A program made the translations under genes and the position numbers. Below are positions 34,723 to 44,714 of a stretch of 64,000 nt of DNA, one piece after another. Location: positions 147,860,808 through 147,924,807 of the forward strand of contig OW804095.1 in assembly GCA_942159475.1 (NCBI GenBank), written 5' to 3'. The stretch is from Sthenelais limicola. Its lineage: Eukaryota; Annelida; Polychaeta; Phyllodocida; Sigalionidae. Every line of letters begins with the position of its first letter. Position 1 is the stretch's first letter. The notes beneath the pieces were generated by a model. The model saw only the letters and a list, made by a program, of their open reading frames with translations, had not been told where the DNA came from and ran no database searches.

Positions 34723-35599
34723 ATATGAATATATATAGGTGGTTAAATAAGATATAAAAACTCGTAGTAGTAAATCTTGCATAGGCAAATAAATGATTAT
34801 TGAAGCTTATTTAATTTCTTTTCAATATTTGGATTTCGTTAGCTCAAAGGAATGAATCGGATGATGTTTTGAAAATGCCAATTCCTTGCTCTTGAAAGTG
34901 AAATGTAATAGAATAATTCTGTATCAAAGCTGCATTCTTAGTTAAAGCTTCAGGCGGGTCCTCCAAATACAAATAGGGACGTTTTAGAAGCCCTGTAGCA
35001 AAAACAACTCGACAGAATCCTCCATAATTTCGAAAGAAAATGTAGAAAATATTTTGTTATTTACCAAGGTTAACTGAGAGTGCAGCTTTAACATAACAAC
35101 ATTTCTACTTTTTGATCCGTTCTTATCCTTCCATCTGAATGTCATTTAACCAAACCTGTGGAGGATCATTTCTGCAGGGCTTCGTAAAGGTTCTTTGAAA
35201 TCCTTTTCTGCAGTGGTTTCACTCAGCGGCGCTCAGTTCCATTTCCAGAGCTCATTGCGCTAATTCGATTTCCAGGTATTCGTTATACATATAACAACAG
35301 CAAAATATCAGTAACTTCAGTCCTATAGATCAGACAGTACTGGTAGGAATTGTTTTCTCCTAATAGCCAAGAATGCCGTTTCAACACTGAATCACTGAAT
35401 GGTCGGACATAAGAAGGATGAATGCTGGATTCAGATAAAAATTGCAATATTTCGCATGTGTGTCTGCATTGTCCATTACGGGAGTCATTGGCTGCTTACC
35501 TACCAAGCTATACTTCACTTCAACATCAATATTAGATTTGTTGAAACAAGTAGCATGGAGAGAAAGATAGCTGATGTTGCTTGTATTCTCGTCATTTCC

Positions 35600-35745
35600 A
35601 TACAAGAGAGACAGGGACAAAGAGGTGAGAGAGAGGGGGAAGAAGAGAGGGGAGAAAGAGAAGAGAGGGGCAGAGAGAGTGAGAGAGAAGGAGAGGAGAG
35701 AGGTACAAAAGAGAGGGAGAGGAGTGAGGGAGGGAGAACATACAC
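35600..35745. repeat. purine-rich tract (GAGAG)
   Basis: Low-complexity GA repeats on plus; long frames on both strands follow from composition. Confidence 0.85.
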
Positions 35746-35965
35746 CCATGCTGTATGAAAAGTGCAATAAAGTGAGGGAAATTAAATTATTCACATTGTA
35801 CTGGTGCCATATCAGCTCGAATCTGTTCTTTTAAATCTTAGATAGTATATGGGTTGTCACAATGTAAAAGGTTTTCCAATAGCATATAATAAGACCATCA
35901 TTGAGGTGATCTAGTCCTGGTAACAAATGTGAAAAAAAAATAAAAAAAAATGTTGAATGGAATGA

Positions 35966-36047
35966 GGTGCCAGTAAGTGATTGAATATTTAGTGGACCCG
36001 CTCCCTCTGGAATGTCATCCAATAAATATTCAATTACTAGCAACACC
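35966..36047. repeat. short inverted repeat
   Basis: GTGATTGAATATTTA at 35977 pairs with TAAATATTCAATTAC at about 36023, and AGGTG / CACCT lies outside. The loop is GC-rich. It may be a small palindromic element. Confidence 0.5.
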
Positions 36048-36182
36048 TCGGCCTCGCGGGTCCGATATTGGTGTGTATCAAACCAAACATACATTTAAAA
36101 AAATACTTTTGAAATTACCCCCACAACTTTTTTTTGCCTTGTTCAAAAGTCTTGATCTATAGATTCTCATCGCGAGTGCTAA

Positions 36183-36617
36183 TTGCATGCCGATTGCAAC
36201 GTGTTTATAAAGCCAGGCCAGATTCGCTACATTCCCCCTAAAGCTTTAGCCAGCCTGCCCATCCCCCACCACTTGGGCTTAGTGCCAAATTCTGACGCCC
36301 CCACCACCACCCCCATCAACACCACCACCACCACCACTATTGCTACCACCGCCAATGGAAACGGTCCATTTGCGTTTCTATAGCCTTATGGGTTATCAAA
36401 CACATTGGTGGGAAGAGGTGTGAAGTCTGTTTCATTTAGCAGCAATCCCTTGCCCAGATTGCGCGCTCCTGTGGCCACAGTTGAGATATTAGATGACCCA
36501 GTGCACCAGCGTCTCGATAGAGTGTTTTGGACTCAGGGTGTTGGGCACAAGCTACCCTTGGATCAATGCATATTTGGACCTGCTTCTGCTGTGGCTCCTA
36601 TAGCTCCCCGTCTATAG
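36183..36617 (+). pseudogene. possible coding relic, unrecognised
   Basis: Two frames, 36183-36383 and 36405-36617, lie back to back in a stretch less AT-rich than its surroundings. The first has a Pro/Thr-rich part with a run of threonines (APTTTPIN then TTTTTT). The second contains LDDPVHQRLDRVFW. Neither matches a family I recognise and no splice sites were convincing. The end of the second frame overlaps the first unit of the tandem array at 36572-37060, which argues that at least this part is not coding. Confidence 0.2.
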
Positions 36618-37060
36618 ATCGAAATCTTAAATTTTGAGAATAAAATGTCACTAATATTGATTATCAGAAGCATTCAAAACATGGTGATGGAAATCTTAAA
36701 ATGCATCAGAATTTTAAAAGAAAATATCATCATATGTAATTATTTGAACTGCTTCTTTATAATAGACCGAAATCCTGAGAAGAATTCTGAGAATAAACCC
36801 CACTAATATAATATTTAGCAGAAATCTTAAAGTCCTGGTGACGGAAAGCATCAGAATCTTTTTGATTTATATCATCATATATAATCATTTGAGCTGCTTT
36901 TCTATACATTGAAATCTTAAACTCTGAGAATAATCCTCTCTAATATTTATCAGAAACCTTCAAACTTGGTAATGAAACTCTTAAAAAGGCAACAGACTTA
37001 TTATAATCATTTTGATCTGCTTCTGCAGTTCCTTGCTTATAGAGAGAAATTTCAAATTGT
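36572..37060. repeat. diverged tandem repeat, ~135-150-bp unit
   Basis: The block CTATAGATCGAAATCTTAAA recurs in diverged form near 36766, 36908 and 37042. Each is followed by TTCTGAGAATAA-like sequence, ATCAGAA, GGTGATGGAAA and CATCATATGTAATTATTTGA-like blocks, and GCTTCT. About three units and a partial one are present. Confidence 0.65.
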
Positions 37061-37344
37061 GTAACACAAAACCCTCGTTTCAAAACGCCCATACTTCACT
37101 CTCACAATTGTATGATCGCATTCTTTTACGATAATATAACTTAGCTTCATTAAATAGCTATGGATGAATTCAATATACATGTAGTAACTAGATACCATTT
37201 ACAAATTCACATTCAATTGTCTAACCTCCGCCCCCCCCTAAAAAAATCCCATAAAAGATTACCTTTCAACTAATCGTGAAACTGAAAAAATTGCAACAGA
37301 TTACTTTGGCTTTATTTGAAAGGTTTCTATGGTGATTACTTTCC

Positions 37345-37420
37345 GATAAATATAAGATAAGATAAGATAATCTTTTATTTGTCAGACAATTTGATATTAC
37401 AGTACGAAAGGGACAAAAAG
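37345..37420 (-). mobile_element. LINE-like 3' tail with (TCTTA)n, reverse
   Basis: ATAAGATAAGATAAGATAAT is followed by CTTTTATTTGTC. Read on minus this is GACAAATAAAAG plus the pentamer tail, as at 9690 and 59318. Confidence 0.45.
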
Positions 37421-37495
37421 GTCTACATGTCTATATGAAAAGTTAATTCCCTTTCTGCCGACAGTTACCAGTAGTTCTCCATGTCATGGTTATAT

Positions 37496-37730
37496 GGGTC
37501 AGAATTTCAGAAAATGTACAATTCAACTTCGCCTATCTTCTCAAATAACCCAAATTCCAGACGAAAATAAAGTTCAAAATACGGTTCAACCTAACCAAAC
37601 AGATTGCTACAATCAATGCAATGCCGAATATACTCGAATTTACCTAGTATTCACCAAATTACAGCCTATTTTAGCAGAGTTTTCTAAATATGAACAGCTG
37701 CCAATTGTACATTTCCTGAAAATCTGACCC
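37496..37730 (+). mobile_element. MITE-A, full length, ATAT duplication (reference copy)
   Basis: The family is 235 bp. The terminal inverted repeat starts GGGTCAGATTTTCAGAAAAT and continues TGTACAATT, 28-29 bp in all. The plus-oriented interior runs TTCAGACGAAAATAAAGTTC, TTCAACCTAACCAAACAG, ATTGCTA, TCAATGCAATGCCGAATATA, CTCGAATTTACCTAGTATT, AAATTACAGCCTATTTTAGC, ACAGCTGCC. There is no coding frame with meaning. About 25 copies lie in this window in both orientations. Flanking 4-bp direct repeats are exact in 12 copies. The GGG...CCC ends and 4-bp duplication resemble Sola transposons as I remember them; an as yet unnamed superfamily is possible. Confidence 0.97.
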
Positions 37731-37888
37731 ATATGACAATGTATACTAGAGTACTGTAACTCTACACTCTACAATATATTCTGATTAACTCTGTATGGTG
37801 ATTATTCTTTCGTGCAACAGTTGGAGGACCTGCACTGAGCAGTAACCGTAACTTACCCTCCCACCCTCTAAGGCCCTGATACGCTTAT

Positions 37889-38123
37889 GGGTCAGATTTT
37901 TAGAAAATGTACAATTGGCAGCTGTACGCATTTAGTTAATTCTGCTAAATTAGGCTGCAATTTGGTCAATACATGGTAAATTCGAGTATATTCGGCATTG
38001 CATTGATTCTAGCAATCTGTTTGGTTAGGTTGAACTGTATTTTGAACTTTATTTTTGTCTGAAATTTAGGTTATTTGAGAGGACTGGTGAAAGTGAATTG
38101 TACATTTTCTGAAAATCTGACCC
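37889..38123 (-). mobile_element. MITE-A, full length, TTAT duplication
   Basis: 235 bp flanked by TTAT at 37885-37888 and 38124-38127. This non-palindromic direct repeat shows that the four flanking bases are target sequence, not part of the terminus. Confidence 0.97.
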
Positions 38124-38617
38124 TTATGGTGTGCTATTTCCTCCGTACATGGCCAACTTATCATTTACCATACTATAGAATACTTAATAGTCTTCCTTGG
38201 CTCTTGGGGAAGTCACAGGCAGATTTGGGGAAGTTTGTAAAAATCGTCACTGAATCTGGCCTTGGATACAAGTTAAATTCGGCCATATTTCAGTTGGAGG
38301 ACCTGTAACTATGCCTACTTTTACTATAGCCGCCCTTGCCCCACATCTTCTTCTCCTTCTTCCTCATTGCCAATACCTGAACTGTATCTCTGCCCCCAAT
38401 ACTTTCTCTTCTCCAATGCTTCTCCGCAGTTTGCGCTGATATTGCTTTTGAATGGTGGGGAGTAATTTCTGGGTATGGAGGAGGTGGCTGTAAAGGAGGG
38501 GGGGGAGGTGTGGAAATGATTGGTAGGGTGGTTTAAGTGGTGTGGGATGGAATGGCGGGTAACTTCTAGTTCTATACATGGGTGAAAGAAAGTTGCCTTA
38601 TTCTCCAGAGCATATAT

Positions 38618-38852
38618 GGTTCAGGTTGTCAGAAAATGTACAATTCAACTTCGCCAATCTTCTCAAATAACCCACATTTCAGACGAGAATAAAGTTCAAA
38701 ATACAGTTTAACCTAAACTAACAGATTGCTAGAATCAATGCAATGCCCAATATACTCGAATTTACGTAGTATGGGCCAAATTGCAGCCTAATTTAGCAGT
38801 GTTTACTAAATGTATATAGCTGCCAAATGTACATTTTCTGAAAATCTGATTC
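38618..38852 (+). mobile_element. MITE-A, full length, ATAT duplication
   Basis: 235 bp with mutated outer termini (GGTTCAGGTTGTCAG left, CTGATTC right) and ATAT flanks. It lies 58 bp before a MITE-D copy. Confidence 0.93.
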
Positions 38853-38910
38853 ATATACAAGATGCTGACTTTGTACCGGACGTTCCAGCAAAAAAAGGCT
38901 ATTCCCGTCA

Positions 38911-39150
38911 AATAGGGGATTTGCATAGCCGCCATTTTGAATCTTGATTCACATGGAATTATGGGACTAATGTATAACCTATAGAAAACATGTCATGTCA
39001 TCTCTTTCCCATCACACATTTGGTTTTCATAGATCATTTACACAAGCTATGATATTGGTGAAAACATTCTTGCAATTTCCGATAAAAATAATGCCAAATA
39101 TTTGTATGGCAGATTCAACAGAATCCATCCCAGCATGCAACTCCCCTATT
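38911..39150 (+). mobile_element. MITE-D, 240 bp
   Basis: The termini AATAGGGGATTTGCA and TGCAACTCCCCTATT are inverted. Near the left end GCCGCCATTTTG matches a YY1-type motif. The copy at 47285-47633 shares both ends and the interior block TTGGTTTTCATAGATCATTT (reverse there). It carries no coding frame. Confidence 0.85.
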
Positions 39151-39341
39151 GCTATAAAAAAAAAAACTGACATAGTGCTCTAAAATGAGTATAATTGATG
39201 TCTTAAGGATCCAGAGACATGCAGGAAGATAACCAGTTGGTCTTTGATGATGAATTTTACATTTTTCATTAACCACTTTCTTACCCTGCGCCTGGACAAG
39301 ACGCTCAATTGTACAAGAGGTGTTGTTAGTATGGACCATAT

Positions 39342-39576
39342 GGGCCACATTTTCAGAAAATGTACAATTGGCAGCTGTACACTTTTAGTAAATTCAGCTA
39401 AATTAGGCTGCAATTTGGTCAATACTAGGTAAATTCAAGTATATTCAGCATTGCATTGATTCTAGCAATCTGTTTGGTTAAGTTGAACTGTAATATGAAC
39501 TTTATTTTCGTCTGAAATTTGGGTTATTTGAGAAGATTGGCGAAGTTGAATTGTACATTTTCTGAAAACCTGACCC
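39342..39576 (-). mobile_element. MITE-A, full length
   Basis: 235 bp, GGGCCACATTTTCAG to CTGACCC. Flanks ATAT and ATGT differ by one base. Confidence 0.93.
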
Positions 39577-40161
39577 ATGTATGTGAAGCGGTAGAGGGAG
39601 GACCTAGCGCCTACAAATACCTACATTACCATTTTTACATGTTTAGTCATTTCAAATTATATTACATCTGTATATTAAGCTGATTGACATTATATTACAA
39701 GTGGTCATTTTGCCAATAGAGTCCATGTATCCATAATTTTTACCTGATTAAGTTTTAGCTTTAAGTCATCTCTCTGTATAGAACATTTCTATAATCCATC
39801 TTTCTTTTTTGATAAACCTTTTTCTATTCAACCAGCCCAATAATAACACTAGAAATTCATGATTTCATGATCCAGAAATGAGAGCACCATAGCTTAAATC
39901 TATCAAATTCTACTGTGTACACTATTCATTTCCTTTATCAATATTTGCTCTGGATCGTAATGTGTTAAAATCCTTAAAAGGATATAAAACATGCAATAAA
40001 ATCCAACACATTTTAAATAAACACCAGAATCGCTTTCATAAAACCAGGAAATATATCCTTTGAATCCATTTGGAGATCGTGTTATCTCTGTTTTCCCTTC
40101 CCATTTGCTAGAGGTGAATCCCTTCAGTAAAACCCAACACAAAACCTACGCAGCTATATAT

Positions 40162-40396
40162 GGGTCAGATTTTCAGAAAATGTACAATTGGCAGCTGTAC
40201 ACATTTAGTAAATTCTGCTAAATTAGACTGCAATTTGGTCAATACTAGGTAAATTCGAGTATATTTGACATTGCATTGATTCCAGCAATCTGTTTGGTTA
40301 GGCTGAACTGTACTTTGAACTTTATTTTTGTCTGAAATGTGGGTTATTCGAGAGGACTGGGGAAGTTGAATTGTACATTTTCTGAAAATCTGACCC
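40162..40396 (-). mobile_element. MITE-A, full length, ATAT duplication
   Basis: 235 bp, GGGTCAG to CTGACCC, ATAT on both sides. Confidence 0.97.
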
Positions 40397-40519
40397 ATAT
40401 GATGTCATATTCAATGCCATCTCTAACATGACTGTTTATGGACAAGGATAGGAACTGTATGTATTGCCAATACCCGAAGGCGTAGAACTCAGATAGTTGT
40501 TACACTGTCAGTTATGTTT

Positions 40520-40956
40520 GGGCGAGGTTGTCAGGAAATGTATAACTGGCCTTCACTAAACCTCTCAAATAACACAAACATAAGGCAAAGTTTCTGTTCA
40601 AAATCAGTTCCATATAACCGGTTTCTTGAATCAGAACAATACCGAGTATACTTTTATATTTGGTTATCATGTTAATGACTTAAGACGCTGGAGAGTTTTT
40701 TTAAAAGTGGATTTGCTACTGTATTTTTTTCATCCTTGTATTTATCACAGTCATATACTACGTGAACGTTGCAATTATCTGTATATCTATAATTATGAAT
40801 TTGGATGTACAGCCACAACTGAGAATAGTGCATAATGTTTAGCTGGAATGAACATACTTAAATACAAATAGTAGTATTTATCATTATCAGCTTATTTTAG
40901 CAGCATTTACTGGATGTGTAGAGCTGCTAATTGTACATTTTCTGCCGCCCTGACCC
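40520..40956 (+). mobile_element. MITE-A subfamily copy with internal insertion
   Basis: It starts GGGCGAGGTTGTCAG and ends CTGCCGCCCTGACCC. Family blocks are interrupted by about 206 bp (40654-40859) bounded by ATACTT at 40648-40653 and 40854-40859. The insert is AT-rich with no recognised ends. Confidence 0.75.
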
Positions 40957-40959
40957 ATA

Positions 40960-42220
40960 TTATCTATCAAAGCGGGAGATACAAGTTTATGTGAATTTTA
41001 AAGGGGAACTAACTCTTGTCCCCCTCAATATTAAGAGTTTTCACTGTCACTATAGATCTGTCTATCTTTTAGCATTCATTAAAAACAATTCATTAGTTAA
41101 AGCAAACATGAGTGAATCATTCAGTTGTGACATCTATACATGGCCATTTTCCAGTTTCAATGGAGCCCTAACAATTCCTTTTAAATGTTCACAATTACAA
41201 AAGTCAGTTTCAAAATAATAAACATTTTCATGTGGGAAGCCTGTTTGGGAGGATACAGCATTTTAATATTCGGACCTCATATCAATTTCAAGGTGAACTT
41301 TGTGCAACCAACGAATATGATCATGGCATTTATAAATCTATTTAAGGCCATATGTGACATTTTTGTATAAATGGCAAAGGATAGTAACACTAGTATGCAT
41401 TCACTAGGCCCTCAGGCACTGTTGATATTTTTTTACTGTGCAGCTTTAGGCTTTTGTCAGTGATGCATATTAAATGGTGTGTCTTTCACTAAGGTGACCT
41501 TTTAAAGCTGCATTCTCAGATATTACGAGAAATAAAATATTACCAAATGTACCCACTGTTTGACCAATAGGAATACGTATGCCTATTTTTTAGATGTTTG
41601 AACACACATTTGAAAATCGTTGGAAAGAAAACAAGCGCCAGTGAGCACTAATCAGTGAAACTACTGCAACGAATGATTTCGGCGGCCCACCAAAAAAGAA
41701 AGGCAGACTTTTAACATTTGAATTCGACTTTTCTAGAATCCCCATGAGAGAGAGGGAGAGATAATATTAATATAAGAAAACGTAACATAATTAAAATCTA
41801 ATTCTACAGTCCCTGAAACTAAACTTGTTATAACAATCTTTTTCAGTTCACCAATATTGGAGTGATAACGTGCTAATAATAATGTGAAGTCATCGATCCA
41901 TATTATTCCCAAGGTGCATTTAGATGGGTGTCTGATTAGGCAATATTCTGGTCTCTGAAGTGAAACTTAATTTAGATAAACCTTATCAGATTTACCCTGC
42001 TCCAAATGGACTGTATTCAATCCCACAATCAATTGCTTCAGATAGGATCTTCGGTCACTTCCGGTTTCTAATATCACCCACTCAACATATCTCTGCCTTC
42101 TAGTCTAACCAGAAATTTCTCGATTTATATAGCCTAAAAATAGCTTTATTTAACTTGTATAGAAATATACATTTTTTTTATTACATTGTGCAATTGAAAT
42201 GGTATAGGATTGAGCAAAAC
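40960..42220. other. no recognised feature
   Basis: AT-rich sequence with short frames only. No motif or splice context stood out. Confidence 0.4.
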
Positions 42221-42221
42221 A

Positions 42222-42290
42222 AAAATTTGATTTGATTTGAAAAGTATTTTATTCAGGATATGACTTACACAATGCTGTTTTCATCACAAC
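42222..42290 (-). mobile_element. LINE-like 3' tail with (TCAAA)n, reverse
   Basis: TTTGATTTGATTTGAAAAGT then ATTTTATTCAGG reads on minus as CCTGAATAAAAT plus TCAAATCAAATCAAA. Confidence 0.5.
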
Positions 42291-42304
42291 ATGAGGCCTT
42301 TTAT

Positions 42305-42390
42305 AAGATATCAATTTTTTTTCCAATAAAATTTTATTGGTCAAAGTTTCAGATCAAATGCAATAATTCTCATTTGCCAATCTGAATATC
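42305..42390 (-). repeat. dispersed repeat shared with 7425-7500
   Basis: T-run, CCAATAAAATTTTATTGGTC, AAAGTTTCA and TTCTCATTTG follow the same order as at 7425-7500. Confidence 0.45.
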
Positions 42391-42716
42391 ATAATGATAG
42401 AGTGCGATTAAAATAATACAATCGTAACAATACTAATGACAAAATCCAAATTATCATTATTTTTCGAATGGGTAATACCATACAGGAGTCAAAGGCTACC
42501 TACATATCAGTGCCTAAAAACATGCCAAAATATATCAGGGCGTTAGATATTGTATTCAGCAACTTTGAAAATCTTAGAATAATGTGAATGAGGCCATATA
42601 GCGGAACTCCACTATAGGTAAAAAACGGCGCCAACAGGCAAAAACGGCTGCGACGAATTTTTTGCGACAAAATATCTAATCAAGTTAGATATTTTGCAAT
42701 TGTTGGCAACAAATAA

Positions 42717-43973
42717 ATGTACAATTATATGGAGGAGAACAGTTTATTGTATGAAAATCAATACGGTTTCAGACAAAATTTATCTTTAACAGATGCCCAC
42801 TATAAACTTTTTACAGATGTGTATAACAACCTAAATAATAGGCAATCGTCGTTATTGGCTTTTTTAGATTTTAAAAAAGCCTTTGACACGGTGAACCATA
42901 GCAGGCTATATAAAAAATTAGGGCAAATAGGACTTGATGAATACGCTTTGAATTGGTTCAAAGATTATTTATCAAATCGAAGCCAAGCGGTAGTTGTAAA
43001 TAATAGCACCTCCAAAAAAGAAAAAGTCACTTGTGGTGTTCCTCAAGGAACTGCCTTGGGGCCACTGTTGTTTCAAATTTACATAAACGACCTACAAAAG
43101 TGGATCAAATATTCAAGTGTAATCTTATTTGCAGACGATACCGTCTTATATAATTCAAATAGTGACACGAAAATATTGCAAAAAGAATTACAATTTGATC
43201 TTAATAGGGTGAATCTATGGTGCAGAGAAAATATGATATCTCTAAACATAAAAAAAAGTAAAGTCATGGAGGTAAATAGAAAGAAACCCTCTCAGAACGA
43301 ACTACATGATCCAGGTTTTTATATTGGAGATGTGGAGATTGAAAACACATCTAAATATAAATATTTGGGTGTCATAGTAGATGAAAATTTGAACTTCAAG
43401 CAACACATGATTAAACGTCTAGCGACTGCTAGAAATAAAATTTTCAGTCTTGCTAAGTTAAAACAAGCAGCTGGAAAGAGCACTCTATTGACAGTATATA
43501 AGGTTGCCATTAGACCATTATTGGAATTTGGGGATTTATTATACAGTGGTGGAAACAAATCTGAACTAAAAAAGTTGCAAGTAGCGCAAAATTCGGCTAT
43601 AAGAATTATACATAATATGGAGAAGAGGTCAAATACTGACCAAGCTCATATTGACTTAGGTCTGGAAAAACTTGAGCACAGACGTGAGGCTCACCTCCTG
43701 GAAATGGGTTTTAAGGCAGCCCAAATAAACATAAATCTAGACAAGAGACCAATAAATCTTAGGTCACTTGCAAAAGGAAAAAAAATGAAAACAATAAGAC
43801 CTCAAACTGAAAAAATAAAAAAGTCATTCATATATCAAATTCCAGAACTATGGAATAACTTGGCCCCTAAACATCAGCTATATAAAACCCTTGAAGAATT
43901 TAAAACATTTCTAAAGAGTAAATATAGTCCAACAAAGGATAATATAAATAGTAACGTCAACGACGTGCTATAA
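42717..43973 (+). CDS. non-LTR retrotransposon reverse transcriptase (5'-truncated ORF2)
   Basis: An uninterrupted 418-codon frame covers most of a LINE reverse transcriptase, the enzyme that copies LINE RNA onto nicked chromosomal DNA. Visible blocks: ENQYGFR (13-19); motif A LAFLDFKKAFDTVNH with Asp51; GVPQGTALGPLLFQIYINDL (107-126); catalytic FADD at 138-141; motif D region SLNIKKSKVM; YKYLG at 214-218; thumb YKVAIRPLLEFGDLL; C-terminal IPELWNNL. The N-terminal apurinic-like endonuclease is missing, so the copy cannot move by itself. Motifs fit the Jockey/CR1-type superfamily; the clade is uncertain. The ATG at 42717-42719 lies in the target-site duplication, so the start codon is not of LINE origin. 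No stops or frameshifts suggest recent insertion. Translation in the host is unproven. Confidence 0.9.
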   Translation: MYNYMEENSLLYENQYGFRQNLSLTDAHYKLFTDVYNNLNNRQSSLLAFLDFKKAFDTVNHSRLYKKLGQIGLDEYALNWFKDYLSNRSQAVVVNNSTSKKEKVTCGVPQGTALGPLLFQIYINDLQKWIKYSSVILFADDTVLYNSNSDTKILQKELQFDLNRVNLWCRENMISLNIKKSKVMEVNRKKPSQNELHDPGFYIGDVEIENTSKYKYLGVIVDENLNFKQHMIKRLATARNKIFSLAKLKQAAGKSTLLTVYKVAIRPLLEFGDLLYSGGNKSELKKLQVAQNSAIRIIHNMEKRSNTDQAHIDLGLEKLEHRREAHLLEMGFKAAQININLDKRPINLRSLAKGKKMKTIRPQTEKIKKSFIYQIPELWNNLAPKHQLYKTLEEFKTFLKSKYSPTKDNINSNVNDVL

Positions 43974-44570
43974 GAAACGATATAATTGACAACATTTAGT
44001 TGTTACATATATTTGTCCTTATTAAAGAAAGGACAAGAAAAGTACTCCAGTACTCCAGTCACAAAAATTGTAAACCAGTATAGGTTAGAATCCGTCCAAA
44101 CTGTATATATGAAAATTGTTGTTGTTATAACATGATATGTATTTCATTGATGTCTAAACACTGTGTAAATCAAAAATGCAGGCATGTCGACTATTAATTG
44201 TTATATGATGTAGAATTTCCGTCAAATCTTGTATAAGTATTATTAACATAACACATCTGAATCAAACACCTGTCAAACATTAACAATTAAAACTTTCCAC
44301 TAAATATAATATTGTCAAAATATATTGTAAACTTATGTACAACTGCATATATATATCAGATAGTCGTTAAATTTTCCACAAATGTATAACAGTAAATCTA
44401 AAACAATGTAGTAGTCTAAATTATCAGGAAATCTGGGAAGATCAACATACCAAATAGTGTGTGATGACAGATTACATATTGTATATTATCTATTATATAC
44501 CTTCCCTTTTTCTCCTTTATGTAACTGTACCATTGATGATGAGAAATAAAAATTCTATAATAATAATAAT
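42720..44570 (+). mobile_element. LINE insertion, 5'-truncated, with (AAT)n tail
   Basis: The insert holds the reverse transcriptase, about 600 bp of AT-rich 3' untranslated sequence, a polyadenylation-like GAAATAAAAATTC and a TAA/AAT-repeat tail. AATAAATG occurs at 42712-42719 and again at 44571-44578. Part of that match could come from the AAT tail, but the terminal AAATG cannot, so a duplication of 5-8 bp is supported. Confidence 0.85.
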
Positions 44571-44714
44571 AATAAATGTGTTGCCAACAACCTATTTTAC
44601 CCCCTCATCCACTAGAATTTTTAGTCATGTCGAATTTTCCGAATTTTTAGAAATGTCGGCGACAAATTTTGCTTGTTGGCGCCGTTTTTTACCTATAGTG
44701 GAGTTCCGCTAATA

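Larger units (their letters stand above)
42599..44711. mobile_element. small TIR element split by a LINE insertion
   Basis: The ends TAGCGGAACTCCACTATAGG then TAAAAAACGGCGCCAACA are a perfect 38-bp inverted pair at 42599-42636 and 44674-44711. ATA flanks both sides (42596-42598, 44712-44714), a likely 3-bp target duplication. Without the LINE the element is about 254 bp (42599-42719 plus 44579-44711). Its centre was a perfect 12-bp stem, TTGTTGGCAACA / TGTTGCCAACAA (42700-42711, 44579-44590), around an 8-nt loop. It is a non-autonomous DNA transposon of unassigned superfamily. Confidence 0.85.
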
